This document shows positions 12,101-23,087 of a DNA stretch of 30,353 nucleotides, piece after piece. The stretch's first letter is position 1. Every line of letters begins with the position of its first letter. The position numbers were made by a program, and so were the translations under genes. Source of the stretch: Ectocarpus siliculosus (Eukaryota > Sar > Phaeophyceae > Ectocarpales > Ectocarpaceae); contig FN649745.1 in NCBI GenBank assembly GCA_000310025.1, forward strand, positions 1,672,617 through 1,702,969. Direction: 5' to 3'. Under the pieces are notes generated by a model, which searched no databases, had not been told where the DNA came from, and saw only the letters and a program-made list of their open reading frames with translations.

Positions 12101-12243
12101 TGTTGTACCATAGACTACAGCACACAGCATCACCTGATATAGGACGTCACATAGGGTTGCACGCATCCCCAAGAGTAGAGGGTCCCTAGCGCTAGATGGA
12201 GCAATACTCCACCGATGATGACATTGCGCACGGGCTTGGGCAT
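6160..12243 (-). CDS. Major facilitator superfamily transporter, oxalate:formate/monocarboxylate-porter type (8 exons, ~594 aa)
   Basis: Exons on the minus strand: 12243-12134, 10669-10427, 10259-10085, 9667-9556, 9024-8401, 7608-7485, 7285-7163, 6433-6160. Phases match at every junction and the total is 1785 bases. The start is the first ATG after an in-frame TAG. Helix 1 reads GGVLLHLALGTLYSW. The MFS loop 2-3 motif is DKKRLGLR (about residues 60-70). Helix 6 is near 186-208 and helix 7 near 402-420. The C-terminal half carries RVIGGLSVDRFG and YGSNFAIYPTLAADLFG, typical of the oxalate:formate antiporter/monocarboxylate porter branch. It is expected in a membrane, moving a small carboxylate or similar solute; the substrate cannot be told. 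The loop between helices 6 and 7 is about 190 residues, low-complexity, with a GCT-encoded Ala run. The exon 4/5 junction (donor GTCGGT, acceptor after AAAAAG) is the weakest; all others are firm. Confidence 0.88.
10670..12133 (-). other. Intron 1 of the MFS transporter (1.46 kb)
   Basis: It separates the exon for helix 1 from the rest. Donor GTGATG follows TATATCAG, and acceptor GAGCAG precedes the exon reading LHDPTVTIQDTS. It is AT-richer than the flanking exons. On the plus strand it carries an open frame of 165 codons (10824-11321) with no recognisable motif. Confidence 0.7.
10824..11321 (+). CDS. Hypothetical ORF inside MFS intron 1, opposite strand
   Basis: An uninterrupted 165-codon frame from ATG to a stop, antisense to intron 1 of the transporter. 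The N-terminus has a short hydrophobic segment (WLVVLCMLIALLV). The middle is Tyr/Arg/Asn-rich and the C-terminus Ser/Thr/Tyr-rich. It lacks a recognised domain, and its base use is AT-richer than the verified exons. It could be chance, a remnant of an inserted element, or a small nested gene. I give it little weight as a gene. Confidence 0.15.
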   Translation: MQTQDSVAEWLVVLCMLIALLVQSRQTKEATTCGSHARRLLTSTDAFITKERIDSYEAKYSYRSYSLGNIKQGLTVSLAYCCEYKYPRVISIRNRNNNYVRRNEEQGMRILTQEYLFGTLFGERCHTGVEMLRDGSWSLMPREDGISIYTYSTYTTSSDTIHAGC

Positions 12244-12950
12244 ACCAGACTTGGCTGGGACTGGGACCGCGGTTGTAGACAGACGGCCGACGGCGGACGG
12301 CAGACCAACCCAGGCTTTCCACTTCGGAAGCTGAAGCTACTGGGGGGGCAAAGCTCTTCGAATCGCCACTACTGCTGTAGACATTTCCGCCGCGTATGCG
12401 GCGCAACTTCCCCCGCTCGCCGCGCTCTTGCTCCCCGCCTCCCCGCCCCCTGCTCTATGATCTGCTCGGGAGCGGTAGGTAGTGTCTCGTGTGTATACCA
12501 GCAGTACACTATCTTGTGTTTGCACCACACCTCTCTAAGGCTGTTGGAGAACTCGTGCACGTTCGAAGATAGACTGCTGCAGGAACACGGGATACGGGAA
12601 GCAAAATTGCAGACTTGAAAGGTTGTTGGTGGAACAAATGATAAGACTCCTGACGCAAGGGCACGACATACATCGCGCAGCCACCGGGACTGTGTAGAAC
12701 TCTCGAGGCATCCAATTAGCACTCACTACCCAGAAGCAAGGCGGAGAAGTGCTGACCACGCGGCATTCGTCCGGGCTTCTTCGAGCCGGCGATGTGGCAG
12801 CCGAGAGGTCCACAGGCTGTACTGGCATGGCGAGCGTGGAGCCTCAGATGAAAATCGCTACACGACGTACATTTACTTCGATTGACTGACACCGGAGCTC
12901 GAGTACAACACACCGAGAGCGCCAGGGAGGCACTACTTCTGCTCTAGACG
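12244..12950. promoter_or_regulatory. Shared upstream region of two divergent genes
   Basis: 707 bases lie between the ATG of the minus-strand transporter (12243) and the ATG of the plus-strand coiled-coil/ARM gene (12951). It should contain both promoters and 5' untranslated regions. No clear TATA box or other element is recognised. Divergent pairs over short gaps suggest possible co-regulation, which is inference only. Confidence 0.5.
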
Positions 12951-15900
12951 ATGGCGCGCAAGCGAAAAACGAAAGGGAAAAGAAAGCCAAAGCCAAAGTT
13001 GACCACCATTACGGACGTTGTGGCCAAGGCCGTGACCTCCCGGAAGCTCATGCGGTTGTGGAACGAAGCCCTTCTAAGCGACGAGGTCAAAGACCTCAGA
13101 CAACGCTTAGTCACAGCCGAGAACGACCGGGAGGCACTGCGGAAACGAGCTGCGGAGCGCGAGGATCAACAAGAAGCGGTGTTTGACACACTCAAGGAGA
13201 GGGTCGTGGTCGCCCAATCAGAGATCCAGGTAGCTCTGTGCACCTCAAATCCTCAAATCAGGCGTTGTATCACAAGCTCGTATCTATGCAAAGCTCTCGA
13301 TCGTAAGTTGATACATTGTCTACATGTACTGCTGTAGAGGCTTCTGTGTGCATGATACGTCCAATGTCACACACCAACATCACTCCTCCCCACCACTCTG
13401 CTTTGTGCCGGAGTTGCTTGGCAGACCTTAGTGAGACGGACAAGGGAAAATGATGAGCGACGGCGCCGCGAGCATGACGACACGCAAAGGAAGTTGCAGG
13501 TACAGCATAGACTAAATCGTTTTCGGTACATTGATCGTCGTTCTGTTTTCACTATATCTAACCTATTGACGTCTACCAGGACAATGTTACTGTGAAGAAT
13601 GGGTTGGGCCAGCGAAAGGGGCATGATTATCTCTCCCAACCCTGCAATTTCAAGTCTTGAGAGCGATAGGGTTGGTCGCATGTGGTCATGGGCAGATAAG
13701 TCTCAAGCGGGAAAAGGTGTTTCGCTGACCTTTGTTCGACTTACAACCAGTCTGGCTGCTACTAGACGTTCAATGATCATACAACATTTTTCACCGCAAC
13801 GCCCCGATTGACGAGCGGTGGCACTCGTGATGTACGCCAGGCGACGGACCTGTTTGAAACCACAGGGCTGAACGCGAAAAAAAACTCTTGAGGTTGGAGT
13901 CTGCAGAGCAACTCTTTTCACAGGCGAATGGGCGCGCGTCCCAGGTCTCACCAGGCGGGTTTCCACTAATGACTTCGAGGATCAATTGCACGCAGCACCG
14001 ACGTCTTGCGCCTGTATCACAACCCTAGGATCATCAGCCACGTTTCGTTGTGGTTCGTCGTTCCGCCAATCCTTCCTACGGTACAGGAACGAATTGACGA
14101 AATATATCTGCAGGGTCTAGCCACGGCTTCTCTGCAAGCCGATCTCCGGGACAAGGACAAGACTCTTGATCGGTTCACTTCGGAACTTCAACAGGTTCGT
14201 TAGTGCATCGATGGACGAGGGTGATTTGGTGGTCAACACAGATCGTAGAAAGGGATGCAGTATGTGCAACGGGCCAAGCTCGTACAGCAGCCAGGAAAAG
14301 AGGGTAGGATTCATGCGGACGCTTTTAAAGTGTGGGAATAACCGTTGTTTATTAGCGTTCCGACAACCTTGAGAACTCCGGAGACTACAGATGGATACAC
14401 GGATCTTCCACGTGCTTGCTGGTATGAGTAGGCGGACCACGTACTTGTGGCATCGCCCTGCTCAGTCTCCTTCTGGACCATCTCTCCTTGCCCATATGAA
14501 GTATTGACGAATAAAATATGCCTGCCCTGTGTAGCGGGCTACAGCTGCTAAGACCGTTGGATCAGCAACGCCACCTACGGAAGGAGTCTATGTCGTCAAA
14601 CGAACTACAAAAAATACACAGCAGTTGAGCTCCACCTTTGGAGAGGGGGGTACAGTTGAAAGCTGCATCAATTTCTTATGGGTGGCGCTGAGTTTGGATA
14701 TTCGCCACGACAGGCGTAACCATGCGAACGCAAGCCAACAATTCCGAGAAAAGCAACAACACACATACCGCTGCGTGTAGCTAGATTCACGCTCAATGCT
14801 CAAGCGAGGATGACTTGACGTGTTCTTGATATCCGCGCCAAACCGATCTGCCTCACGTTTCACGAATAAACACCACGGGTAGAGACTCGCGCCAGCCCCG
14901 ACTTCTTTGGTTTAGCTGCATTTATCGGTGAATAGCACGTGGAACGAAGACGGCGACTTTAGTTTCAAGTCTATCATGTCTTGAACAGCGGGGGACTGGG
15001 TTTCTCAGGGCGTGAAGAATCCCTCCCCGTCCCTCGTCTTTCTACCCGTGTAATGTCTTAGGCTGTGATCAAGAACGAAGAACTGAGGCGGGAACAAAAG
15101 AGGCTGAAGCACATCGAACAAATGCTGGACACGTTTCGCCGAAATTTCGTCGTCCTTGGAAGAACCGAGGCCGGCGAAGAGGTGTCACCATGCATGCATA
15201 ATGACTGCCTTTTCTCGACTACGTACGATACATTTTCCGCACGTTTGTGCACCAGTCCCTATACTATCGTTCAACACCCACGGCGACCTATCCAAGTTCC
15301 ACATGCGTGATCCCAGCAATGGCTGTGATTCCAAGACTAGACGTTTCCTAGGAGGGATAACGAGGAGGGCCGCACTGCTGGAAGTACATGTCCCAGGAAA
15401 ATGTTACAGAGAGCAAACTTACTAAAGCCACCATCAACGTTACTAGGATACGGCCGGAGTATCGACATGAGTGAACCACCACCGTGGTCTAACGCTCCCT
15501 TGAAACCTCTTGGTCGTCACGGTTGTGGATTGAAGTACAGTGTTGAACTTGGTATATAATGTGCTTGTTCGTGATAAGTCGACTTAAGAGTTGGCACAAG
15601 GGCAAGGTTGTCATAGGCATGCATCACAACGGTGTGCTGTGTTGCAACAGGTGGGAACGTCTACGTGGAAAAGGCCAAACCGAACGGCGGGAGCAGATGG
15701 GGTGATTTGTTAAATGAAACAGACCACATCACGGGGTGTTCTCAAAGAAGCCCCGAGCTTGTATGGCTTGGGACCGCATATGAAGTGATCAAGTCCAACA
15801 TCGGTAGGGTTTTGACTCCTACCTAGCAGCACATTCGTCAGCGGCAGAGCAAAGCAAGAATAGTGGTGGCTTTTTCGAAACCGGCTTCGAGGTTAGCCTG

Positions 15901-17750
15901 CAGATTCGTGCTTAGGTCACACGACACATTCGAACTACTTTGAACGTCATCGATCACCCGCAGATTGCCCCCCGGACGGAATGTGGTCTACGCACAAACA
16001 AGGAAGCCTTAGTGTCGACGCGTCCGGTATCTCCAGCTGGTGCACGATGCGAGAAACAAACCTGTATATAACGAACTCCGGACTCCATCACTATGCTTGT
16101 CGCAATAGATTCGGCATGCGGTCGCCAATGCCCATGGGATACAAGCGGGGGAAGGCGGCGAGACTGGTAGCATTGACGTCATGGATGAACCCAGACGGCT
16201 GCCCCCTACAGGAGACGTCCCAGGGCTGGGACTCGTTCCTTTACTTTTTGAGGTATGGCAGTTTCCGACATATTTCCGGCATGCTGGATGGTACGTTCCC
16301 TCTGCCGCGTTGAAGCTTGGTCGCCCGACAACCTAAAGCCCGCATCTGACCGCTGAACTAATCCGCGATGCTTTTGTGCGTGTCTCTCTTCTTCTGCCTG
16401 TCCCTGACCGCGTGTGGCTACAAGGGAATGGCGCAGTTTCCAGGAGACGTAAAGCTGACCCGCGATGCCCTCGCGTTGCTGGGCTACATCGCGAGCTTGG
16501 AACAGTTAGGGCGGACTTTTCTTGCGACTCACAGGCTGTACCGACAAGTTGTGGCGGCGTTGCAGAGGCATGTCATCGACGGGGTGGTGGCGGTGAGTGC
16601 GAGGGCGGTCGTGAGTCGTGAAGATCGGGTTTCAATCGTTTCTGCATGTCCGACGATGGCAAGGGGGGAAACGCTGTACATAAGCCGTAGGTCGGGCGCA
16701 GATAACTTTCAGAAACCGCCCTTTCTGGGGGTAAGGGCGGCCCCTGCTGTCACGAGGTCGAGAAAGGGGACACGCTCGGAGCGTTGTAGCGAACCTCTCG
16801 AGCTCGCGAGCCTTGTGACAACCGTCATTGCGTATTAACAGATGAGGTTGGAAGGCGGTACCTTCCTTCCATGCCGTCGAGGATAATAAAGTTCGGCGAT
16901 GCCAACGATGTCGAAATACGTTCTAGAAGGAATCGGCGGAAAGATTATCTTCGATTCCGTTAACTGACAAGCGGTTCCGTGCACGTCGTTGTCGTCCGAA
17001 CGGATGTGGCGATTGAGTGCAGCTCTACGCCGCGCGTCTCCTCCACAAGAGCGCTTTGCAAGGGGAAGCAACGGCCCTCGACCTTCGGAAAGCTGGGGTT
17101 ATACCGCTATTGGCCGAAGCTTTGGCAACCGCCTCGTTTGGGCCAAAGGGTGCCAGGAAGCCGAGGAGATTGCTGGTGAGGGAATGGGGACATTCCATAT
17201 TCCAGAAAGCCAGTATCCTCGTACAATTCTGTGTTGATTCGTAGCGGCTTCTTGCGAAGGTTGGAGTTGGATGAGGTCGAAAAGACCCCTCGACGCTGGT
17301 AGCACTCGTTCAAATACGTTTGCACGATGAGTATAATGGTGTACATCGTTTTGCCATCAGTAAGGAAGGGGGGACCAACCTTAATGTTGCTGTATACCCG
17401 GGTCTGTGCAGCGAACTACACTGAAAATGTTTCACCTTGATTCGCCTGGACCTGCGACCAACAACGAACCAAACACAAACTTAGTGTTCTCACTCATGGA
17501 AGATGGAAACCCACGTGACTTCAGCTTCGCCAAAACTCTGCACCCCCTCCCCCCCCCCCGGCCCCGATTGTCTCTTACTGGTGTGGTACATCACACCAAA
17601 ACCACCAACAGTATCATGCCTTGGCGACCATCCGGCTCTGCTACCCAAGTGGTTTCTTCTGCGAATCGCTCGTCGCTCTCCGCCTCCAGCACGGACGCCA
17701 GCCGAATCCCAGCCACAGCGGGAACAAGGTTCTACCGTCTCCAACAAGGA

Positions 17751-17798
<48 letters not shown>

Positions 17799-20792
17799 CT
17801 GCTGCTATCACTACCGCACCGTGTGATGATGTTCAAACCGTACGAGACCGAACAATATCAAGAAGCAACGGTGGCAGAGGCGGTGGCGATAGTGATGGCC
17901 GTGGTTCAATAAGGGCCGAGGGGGGAGGGGAAGCCACGCGTTCGAAGAAGACGTCGAGCACGCTGCTCTTCAGGAGCCCCCCGCCCATACACCGGTACAG
18001 TCTAGGCGTTAACGCGTGCACCCGGACGTCGCAGCTTCGGCCCTTGCCCGCTGCAGCAAAAGAGAACGCATGTCGACGGACTGGGAAGTTTTCCTTCGCG
18101 AAGAGATCTCATGCGAGACCGATGTTGGCCTCGAAGCCAGCCTTTGAGAGCAAGCCGGCCGGGTACGAGATAGACCTAGCGGACGGGAACGGCTACTGGG
18201 ACCTTTTGGGTGGAAACCGCGGCCGCGGCCACGGCGGAGATGATGGCGTTCTAGCAGGGGAGTTGGCTGAGAGTGCGGTCGCCTCGGTCGTGCTGCTGAG
18301 GTGGGCCATGGAGTGTGTTGTGGCGAACGACGGGGAGGGCGGTGCCGAGGACGGTGATGGCGTCGTGCCAGTCACAACCGCTCCCCGAGATGGGTTAACT
18401 GCGGACGACGGCGACCCGGCAAAGGCGCCGGTGGCAGAGGATAGGACCCCCGGCATGCAGGGCGAGGCGGTGAGTGCGACGGCCAAGGGCCAGGTCCGCC
18501 TAGCGAAGTCGACACGAAAGCCCAGGGACAGCGACCGGTTTTCGTTTTCGGGTTCGCTCGAAACAAAGTTGGCCAGTCACCAGGGCGAGGGCGACTGCCG
18601 TGGCCCGAGAAACGTCATCGGCAACAAGTCGTTTGCTGCAACGTGTCCCTCACTATCAGAGTCTTCATGCAACCGGGAGAGGCTCAGAGACAAGAAGCCT
18701 CTTCCCCGTGGGCTGCCCTTGTCTGGAGGGGGAAGAGGAGGAGGTAGAGGAGGAGGGGGAGGTGGAGGAGGGGGGTGGAAGGGAGAAGAGCAGCAACCGC
18801 CAGAGGGCGACCGCGGTCGCCCGGCCGACGGGATCGTCGCGACTTCGTCATCTCCTGGAGATGAGCCGAAGAAGGACGCAAGGCGCCGAGAGGGCTGGCG
18901 CGACGCAAGAGCCCCTCAGGTTGCCGGCAAAAGCACCGCATCAGGAGATGAACCGGTGGAGGACATGAGAACGGTCCCGAAAAGGTACGCAGCGGCACCA
19001 AAGATGTGCCGTTTATGGCTAGTCGGGGTGCCTTCGTTATTTATGCGCGCAATGGAATGATCTACACAACCCAGGATCCACACAGAGGAGGAGCACATCG
19101 AGGAAGGTTATCTTCGAAAGAAAGGCACATGGGTCTATTGAAGAGTGTTTCCTCCGGCTCAACCCGCCTTGCCAGCCCGCCAGCCTGCTCAGTAGCGCAG
19201 ATCGCACGCATGTATTGCATGAAGAAGAGCACACGTATTGAACATCGCTCTCAGGATAGAACATCAAACGCTCTGCCGGCAACGCTGTACGTTCCGGAAC
19301 AACACATGAACATCCTTCTTTGTATGAAAAAGAGCACAAGTTTTTGAGCATCGCTCTCAGGACATCAACTGCTATGCCTGCAACATGAACATCCTTTTTT
19401 TGTTCAGGTGGCTAGCACCGGCGGCTCACGAGGTCGCCTTGCATACCCTGGTGTGCTTGCTGAGGGCCGCGGAGGTCGACCTCTGTGGTCACAACGGCAC
19501 GCACAGGCTTCAAACCGAGTTGGATGTGGACACTGTGGGTGGCGGAAGGGCAGTAGTGATGGAGGAAGGCGTGCTGCTGCTAATTCTCAAGGCATGCGCG
19601 AAGTTCCAAGATCATGGCGACGTGGTCAAGATTTGCTGTATGCTGATGCGCGTCGGTGTGATGTGCGCATTGCATGGCGAAGGATTTGAGGTGAGTATGG
19701 CGCGGTATTCGTCTGGTCTGGGGTTCTCCACTCCAAACCGAAAAAAGACAAACGTACTTTACCCCCCCCCAGTATATCACCGCACGGCCAAACCGATGTT
19801 GTGATTAATAGTACACAGCAGTGACGGACTGCCAACCCTCAAGCCGAGCACGCTCTCTTCCCCACCCCGTTGGGTGACCGGTCTTCATTTGTCCAGACGC
19901 ACTGGTTCGTCAGGCTGGAGGAACAGAACGGGTTCAACGGTAGCCCGGTCCCATTCCCCCTTTTGCTGCTTATTGTACGTCTCGACGGTGTGGGAAGTCC
20001 AGCACGGATAGTCCTACACTTTGGGTGTCAGCGGAAGTCCACAGAGCAATCAAATCCCCGGCAATCCGTGGCCGCAGTCCCGTAACAATCCCATGACCAA
20101 AAAGGTGTACAGTAGGGGGGAACGCCGGTATTTTCCCGGCGCATCGACCGGCGCTATTCAGAGGGACCCGTGCTTTTTAACGTACAGAATGACCCGGTTA
20201 TTGAGTCGGTGCCCAGCAATTTTACCGGCGGAAAAAAGGGCAACCGGCGTTATTCAACCGGCGTTGTTGAGGTCCCACTATTACTGTACTATCACTCACG
20301 TCGCCCTTTTCGTCGATGCCCCCAGACGCTACGCACACCGGCGACCATCACCAACCCGTCGTCCCATCTACCCGAACCGAACCCTACCCTCACAGCGGCC
20401 GGTTGGCGGCCCCATTGCGCCAGACATGTCTCTCCTAATCGACAATGACGTGGAGGGAGTAGTGACGAGGGCAGCAAAGGCGCACGTCGACAACCTTTCC
20501 GTAGCCGCGGAAGCTTCGGCGCTGCTCCATAGCCTCGGAATGGACTCCATCAGGATCGATGCGTCGGGGGCAACTTGCTCGGCGCTGCCGCCGGCGCCTC
20601 CTACTCCGCCGCCGGCGGGGAAGAGCGCCTTGGGGCCGGCGGCCGTGGTCGTGACCGTTGATGCAGTGACAAAGGCGAGTGTTGGGGCGTGTCCTGGTTA
20701 CGAGGGAAGATAGCTCTCGCCCCGTTGTCAGTGTTGGAATCTCCTTCGACCCTACTGTTCTTTTTATGTAGACAGAATCAGCCGGCACTTAG
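12951..20792 (+). CDS. Large protein with basic coiled-coil N-terminus and armadillo-like C-terminal region
   Basis: Proposed exons: 12951-13229, 13425-13499, 14087-14194, 15062-15181, 16437 (or 16425)-16592, 17023-17175, 17612-18984, 19408-19690, 20396-20674, 20772-20792. All junctions are phase 0 except 18984/19408 (phase 2), and all match, giving about 950 residues. The N-terminus is Lys/Arg-rich (MARKRKTKGKRKPKPK), followed by about 170 residues of charged heptad-type coiled coil (VKDLRQRLVTAENDREALRK, RREQKRLKHIEQMLDTFRR). Armadillo-like helices follow (LRKAGVIPLLAEALATA; EGVLLLILKACAKFQDH), interrupted by a 457-codon low-complexity exon with poly-Ala and poly-Gly runs. It ends TESAGT. 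The junction 15181/16437 spans 1.25 kb and may hide a small exon (for example 15336-15383), or may separate two genes. Domain type suggests a scaffold, possibly cytoskeletal or ciliary. I do not recognise the family. Confidence 0.72.
14355..14605 (+). repeat. Dispersed repeat, copy 2 (inside an intron)
   Basis: Diverged copy of the repeat at 3470-3775, same orientation, lying in the intron 14195-15061 of the coiled-coil/ARM gene. Shared blocks include ACGGATCTTCC and CATCTCTCCTTGCCCA. Confidence 0.6.
17752..17805 (+). repeat. (CTG)n microsatellite inside a coding exon (poly-alanine)
   Basis: About fifteen CTG/GCT units read in the GCT frame of exon 7 of the coiled-coil/ARM gene, giving an Ala tract. 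The frame continues open on both sides, and the exon keeps phase, which supports translation of the repeat. Confidence 0.85.
18721..18780 (+). repeat. Purine-rich GGA repeat in coding exon (poly-glycine)
   Basis: An imperfect GGA/GGT run encodes a Gly-rich segment (GGRGGGRGGGGGGGGGW) in the same exon as the poly-Ala tract. Confidence 0.75.
19691..20395 (+). other. Intron with a short ACCGGCG-type repeat cluster
   Basis: Between two well-phased exons of the coiled-coil/ARM gene. Near 20135-20270 the strings ACCGGCGCTATTCA, ACCGGCGTTATTCA and ACCGGCGTTGTTGA recur along with further CCGGCG words, forming a small degenerate cluster. Confidence 0.55.
20675..20771 (+). other. Probable GC-AG intron
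   Basis: The exon ends ACAAAG and is followed by GCGAGT, a strong 5' splice site except for C in place of T. The acceptor is a good tract, TGTTCTTTTTATGTAG. Splicing gives a six-residue terminal exon (TESAGT, stop at 20790-20792). Alternatives are a weak GT donor six bases downstream, or retention, which would end the protein at 20713. Confidence 0.5.
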
Positions 20793-21714
20793 ATTGAGTG
20801 GCCTGAAGAAACAAAACGTTCATAGGTGAGCCCGTTCATGAGAACCTCCTACAGCACCTGTAGAAATGGAAGAAGGGCGACGGCCGGATACCTCCCTGAA
20901 TAACTCATGAAAAATATTCGCAGGCCTGAACCAAGCGGTATATGCATGCATGCATAAGATGATGCACGATGCTCTCCCGCCTTACCACGTTTGATTGTTT
21001 CTTGCGCACAGACGACTGCGTTGGATCTGGGTGTGGTACCCAACCCGACTGCAGGTCGAGCCTCAAGCATCATCGGACGTGCCGAAGGATGACATCGGTC
21101 GCGAAAATGTTGGTGTGACAAACAACATGCTACGGACAGCACACCCCGGGTTGGTTGTGAACGATTGATCAAGTAGAAATGGCTGCAGTAAACTTCGGAG
21201 GAGCGAAGGGTGAGGCGAACAAAACGATGCCGAACTGCAGAGACTTTCTCCACGGAAAGTCGAAAATCGATCTTGTTGGAGCGATGATCTTTCCTTTCAG
21301 AGGCGGAACTATTCGTGCATACATGCATACGCGTCTGTCGTCTCCTTGGTTTGACGATAACCTGCAGACTAAAGTCAAACCTCTTTCATGACTGGGATGA
21401 TGGTCCCTGTACAGTATATAGTTCACATTGCACAACAGCCAATGCGATGAAGCGCGCAAGACGGCCTTACGTTTCCACGAGTCCAAGACTGTAAATATCT
21501 TGGATTATTCACCGACATCAGCCCAGCGCGAATAAACCCACACCATTCCCCGATTCCCGATTGCCGCCCCGCCTAATGGGCGGGCGGCCTCATAGCAAAT
21601 GAGCACTAGTCTATCCGTTTGTGTGACAGACGACCAGTCATCAATATGTATTGCAAATGCTCCAATGCACACACAAAAAAAAATCAGTTCAATTGGGGAA
21701 GCAGCCGTTGGGGG

Positions 21715-21759
<45 letters not shown>

Positions 21760-22414
21760 AGGGAGAGCACGGGGTGCTTCGAACGGACAAGGTCAATATC
21801 AACTCCGGCTCACCACACGCGTTATTCTCTGGACGACGCACTCGGCCTAGAGCTGTCGTACACCGCATCATGCCACGTGAAACACGGCGACACTGCGTAA
21901 TTGGCCAAGTCGAAATCCGACGACCCGCTGAGTCCCGAGAGGCCATCCGCGAGTAATCTCGGTAGCCAGCAGGTGCTCGCTCGCACAAGAACACGCTCAA
22001 ATTTTCTGTCTTGAGGATTTTGAGGCCCCAGTTTCATCGATATATTCTCGGGACGCCCGCTGCCACTTCCTTTTCTCTTATTGTAGCACCGGCACTTCTG
22101 TAGGCCGTAATACTTCCTGCTTCATCTGTAGGGCGTATGTATCTCAACGTAGGATAGTTTGTGTTTCTTCCCAGGCGTTCGTGTTGTTCGCGGCAATCAT
22201 AACTGCCCATTTCTCACGACTTATGTACTGCGACTGCTGTGTATGTACAAACAAACTAGGTTTGCGATGATTGTTCGTCGTGAAGATTTATGCTGCTGCG
22301 GCAGCACGCCAAGTTGGTTATTCCGGGGATGGCAGAGAATGATCCCCGGCAAACAGTCTCTTGTCTCTTGCCTCTTGCCGGTTGCAGCTCACTCTTTCTC
22401 TTTGAAGCTTTGCA
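20793..22414. promoter_or_regulatory. Intergenic region between the coiled-coil/ARM gene and the SMP-30 gene
   Basis: It should hold the 3' untranslated region of the first gene and the promoter and 5' untranslated region of the second. Visible items are a GA microsatellite (21718-21767) and a GC-rich inverted repeat (GCCGCCCCGCC TAAT GGGCGGGCGGC, 21563-21588). No gene or recognised promoter element is seen. Confidence 0.45.
21718..21767. repeat. (GA)n microsatellite
   Basis: About 17 GA units followed by GAGGGAGGGAGGGAGA, directly after a run of nine G. Confidence 0.9.
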
Positions 22415-23025
22415 ATGACCTCGAGGTGGAAGCCCGAGAATGCGGCATCGATCGCATGGATCGGCTTGTTCTTGCCCGGGCTCTGCTGTTACCTGCACTT
22501 TCTGCTGCAGCATCTCAACCAGTACCCTGAGGTTGCGGGCAGCAGCATCAAGCGGCTTGTTCCGGAGCAGCTCGATGACATCATTCCCCGGGGAGCAACG
22601 GTGAGCAACAAACACATCAAATGGGAGGTGGCGTGCAGCAGCAGCAGTAGGATCGCGTGGTTGGCGCTACGTATTGTGCTGGAGGGTGTGCGTGTGCACG
22701 ATGGATACGCATCACGCATACGCTGGAAGAAAGGTCACTGCGCCCCAGCCCCTGTACTTACTGTCTGTGTGCAGCCTGACACCGGCCGCCGCCTTTTACT
22801 TTTTTCGTTTTTTCCGAACGGCTACAGGTGGAGGTAGTCGCCGATGGGTTTGGTTTCACGGAGGGCACGCAGTGGGTTCACGACACCGAGGTAAGCAGAA
22901 TTCGAACCTCTTGCTCCTCCCTCCCATGTGCACAACAGCACGAAGGTCCTCTCTTTTACGTGCACCTGCTTTTTTTGCCAGTGTCCCGAGCATCAAGCTG
23001 ACAGTCCCGTCGATGCACCCAAAGG

Positions 23026-23087
<62 letters not shown>

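Noticed and set aside
13580-13660. Extra exon after TCTACCAG at 13579
   Set aside because: The phase-0 frame ends in TGA before any usable donor. Joining 13499 directly to 14087 keeps a continuous coiled coil.
16368-16436. Signal-peptide-like start (MLLCVSLFFCLSLTACG)
   Set aside because: It reads through a pyrimidine-rich stretch just before a phase-0 acceptor and is more likely intron tract than a true start. It is kept as an alternative in a finding.
17621-19060. 479-codon open frame as a stand-alone gene
   Set aside because: It has no ATG start at this position, and its 3' end runs past a phase-matched donor at 18984. It is best read as one internal exon (17612-18984) of the coiled-coil/ARM gene.
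22893-22915. GGTTCGAATTC on the minus strand as a tRNA B box
   Set aside because: No A box lies at tRNA spacing upstream, and no T stem forms. It overlaps the donor side of SMP-30 intron 2.
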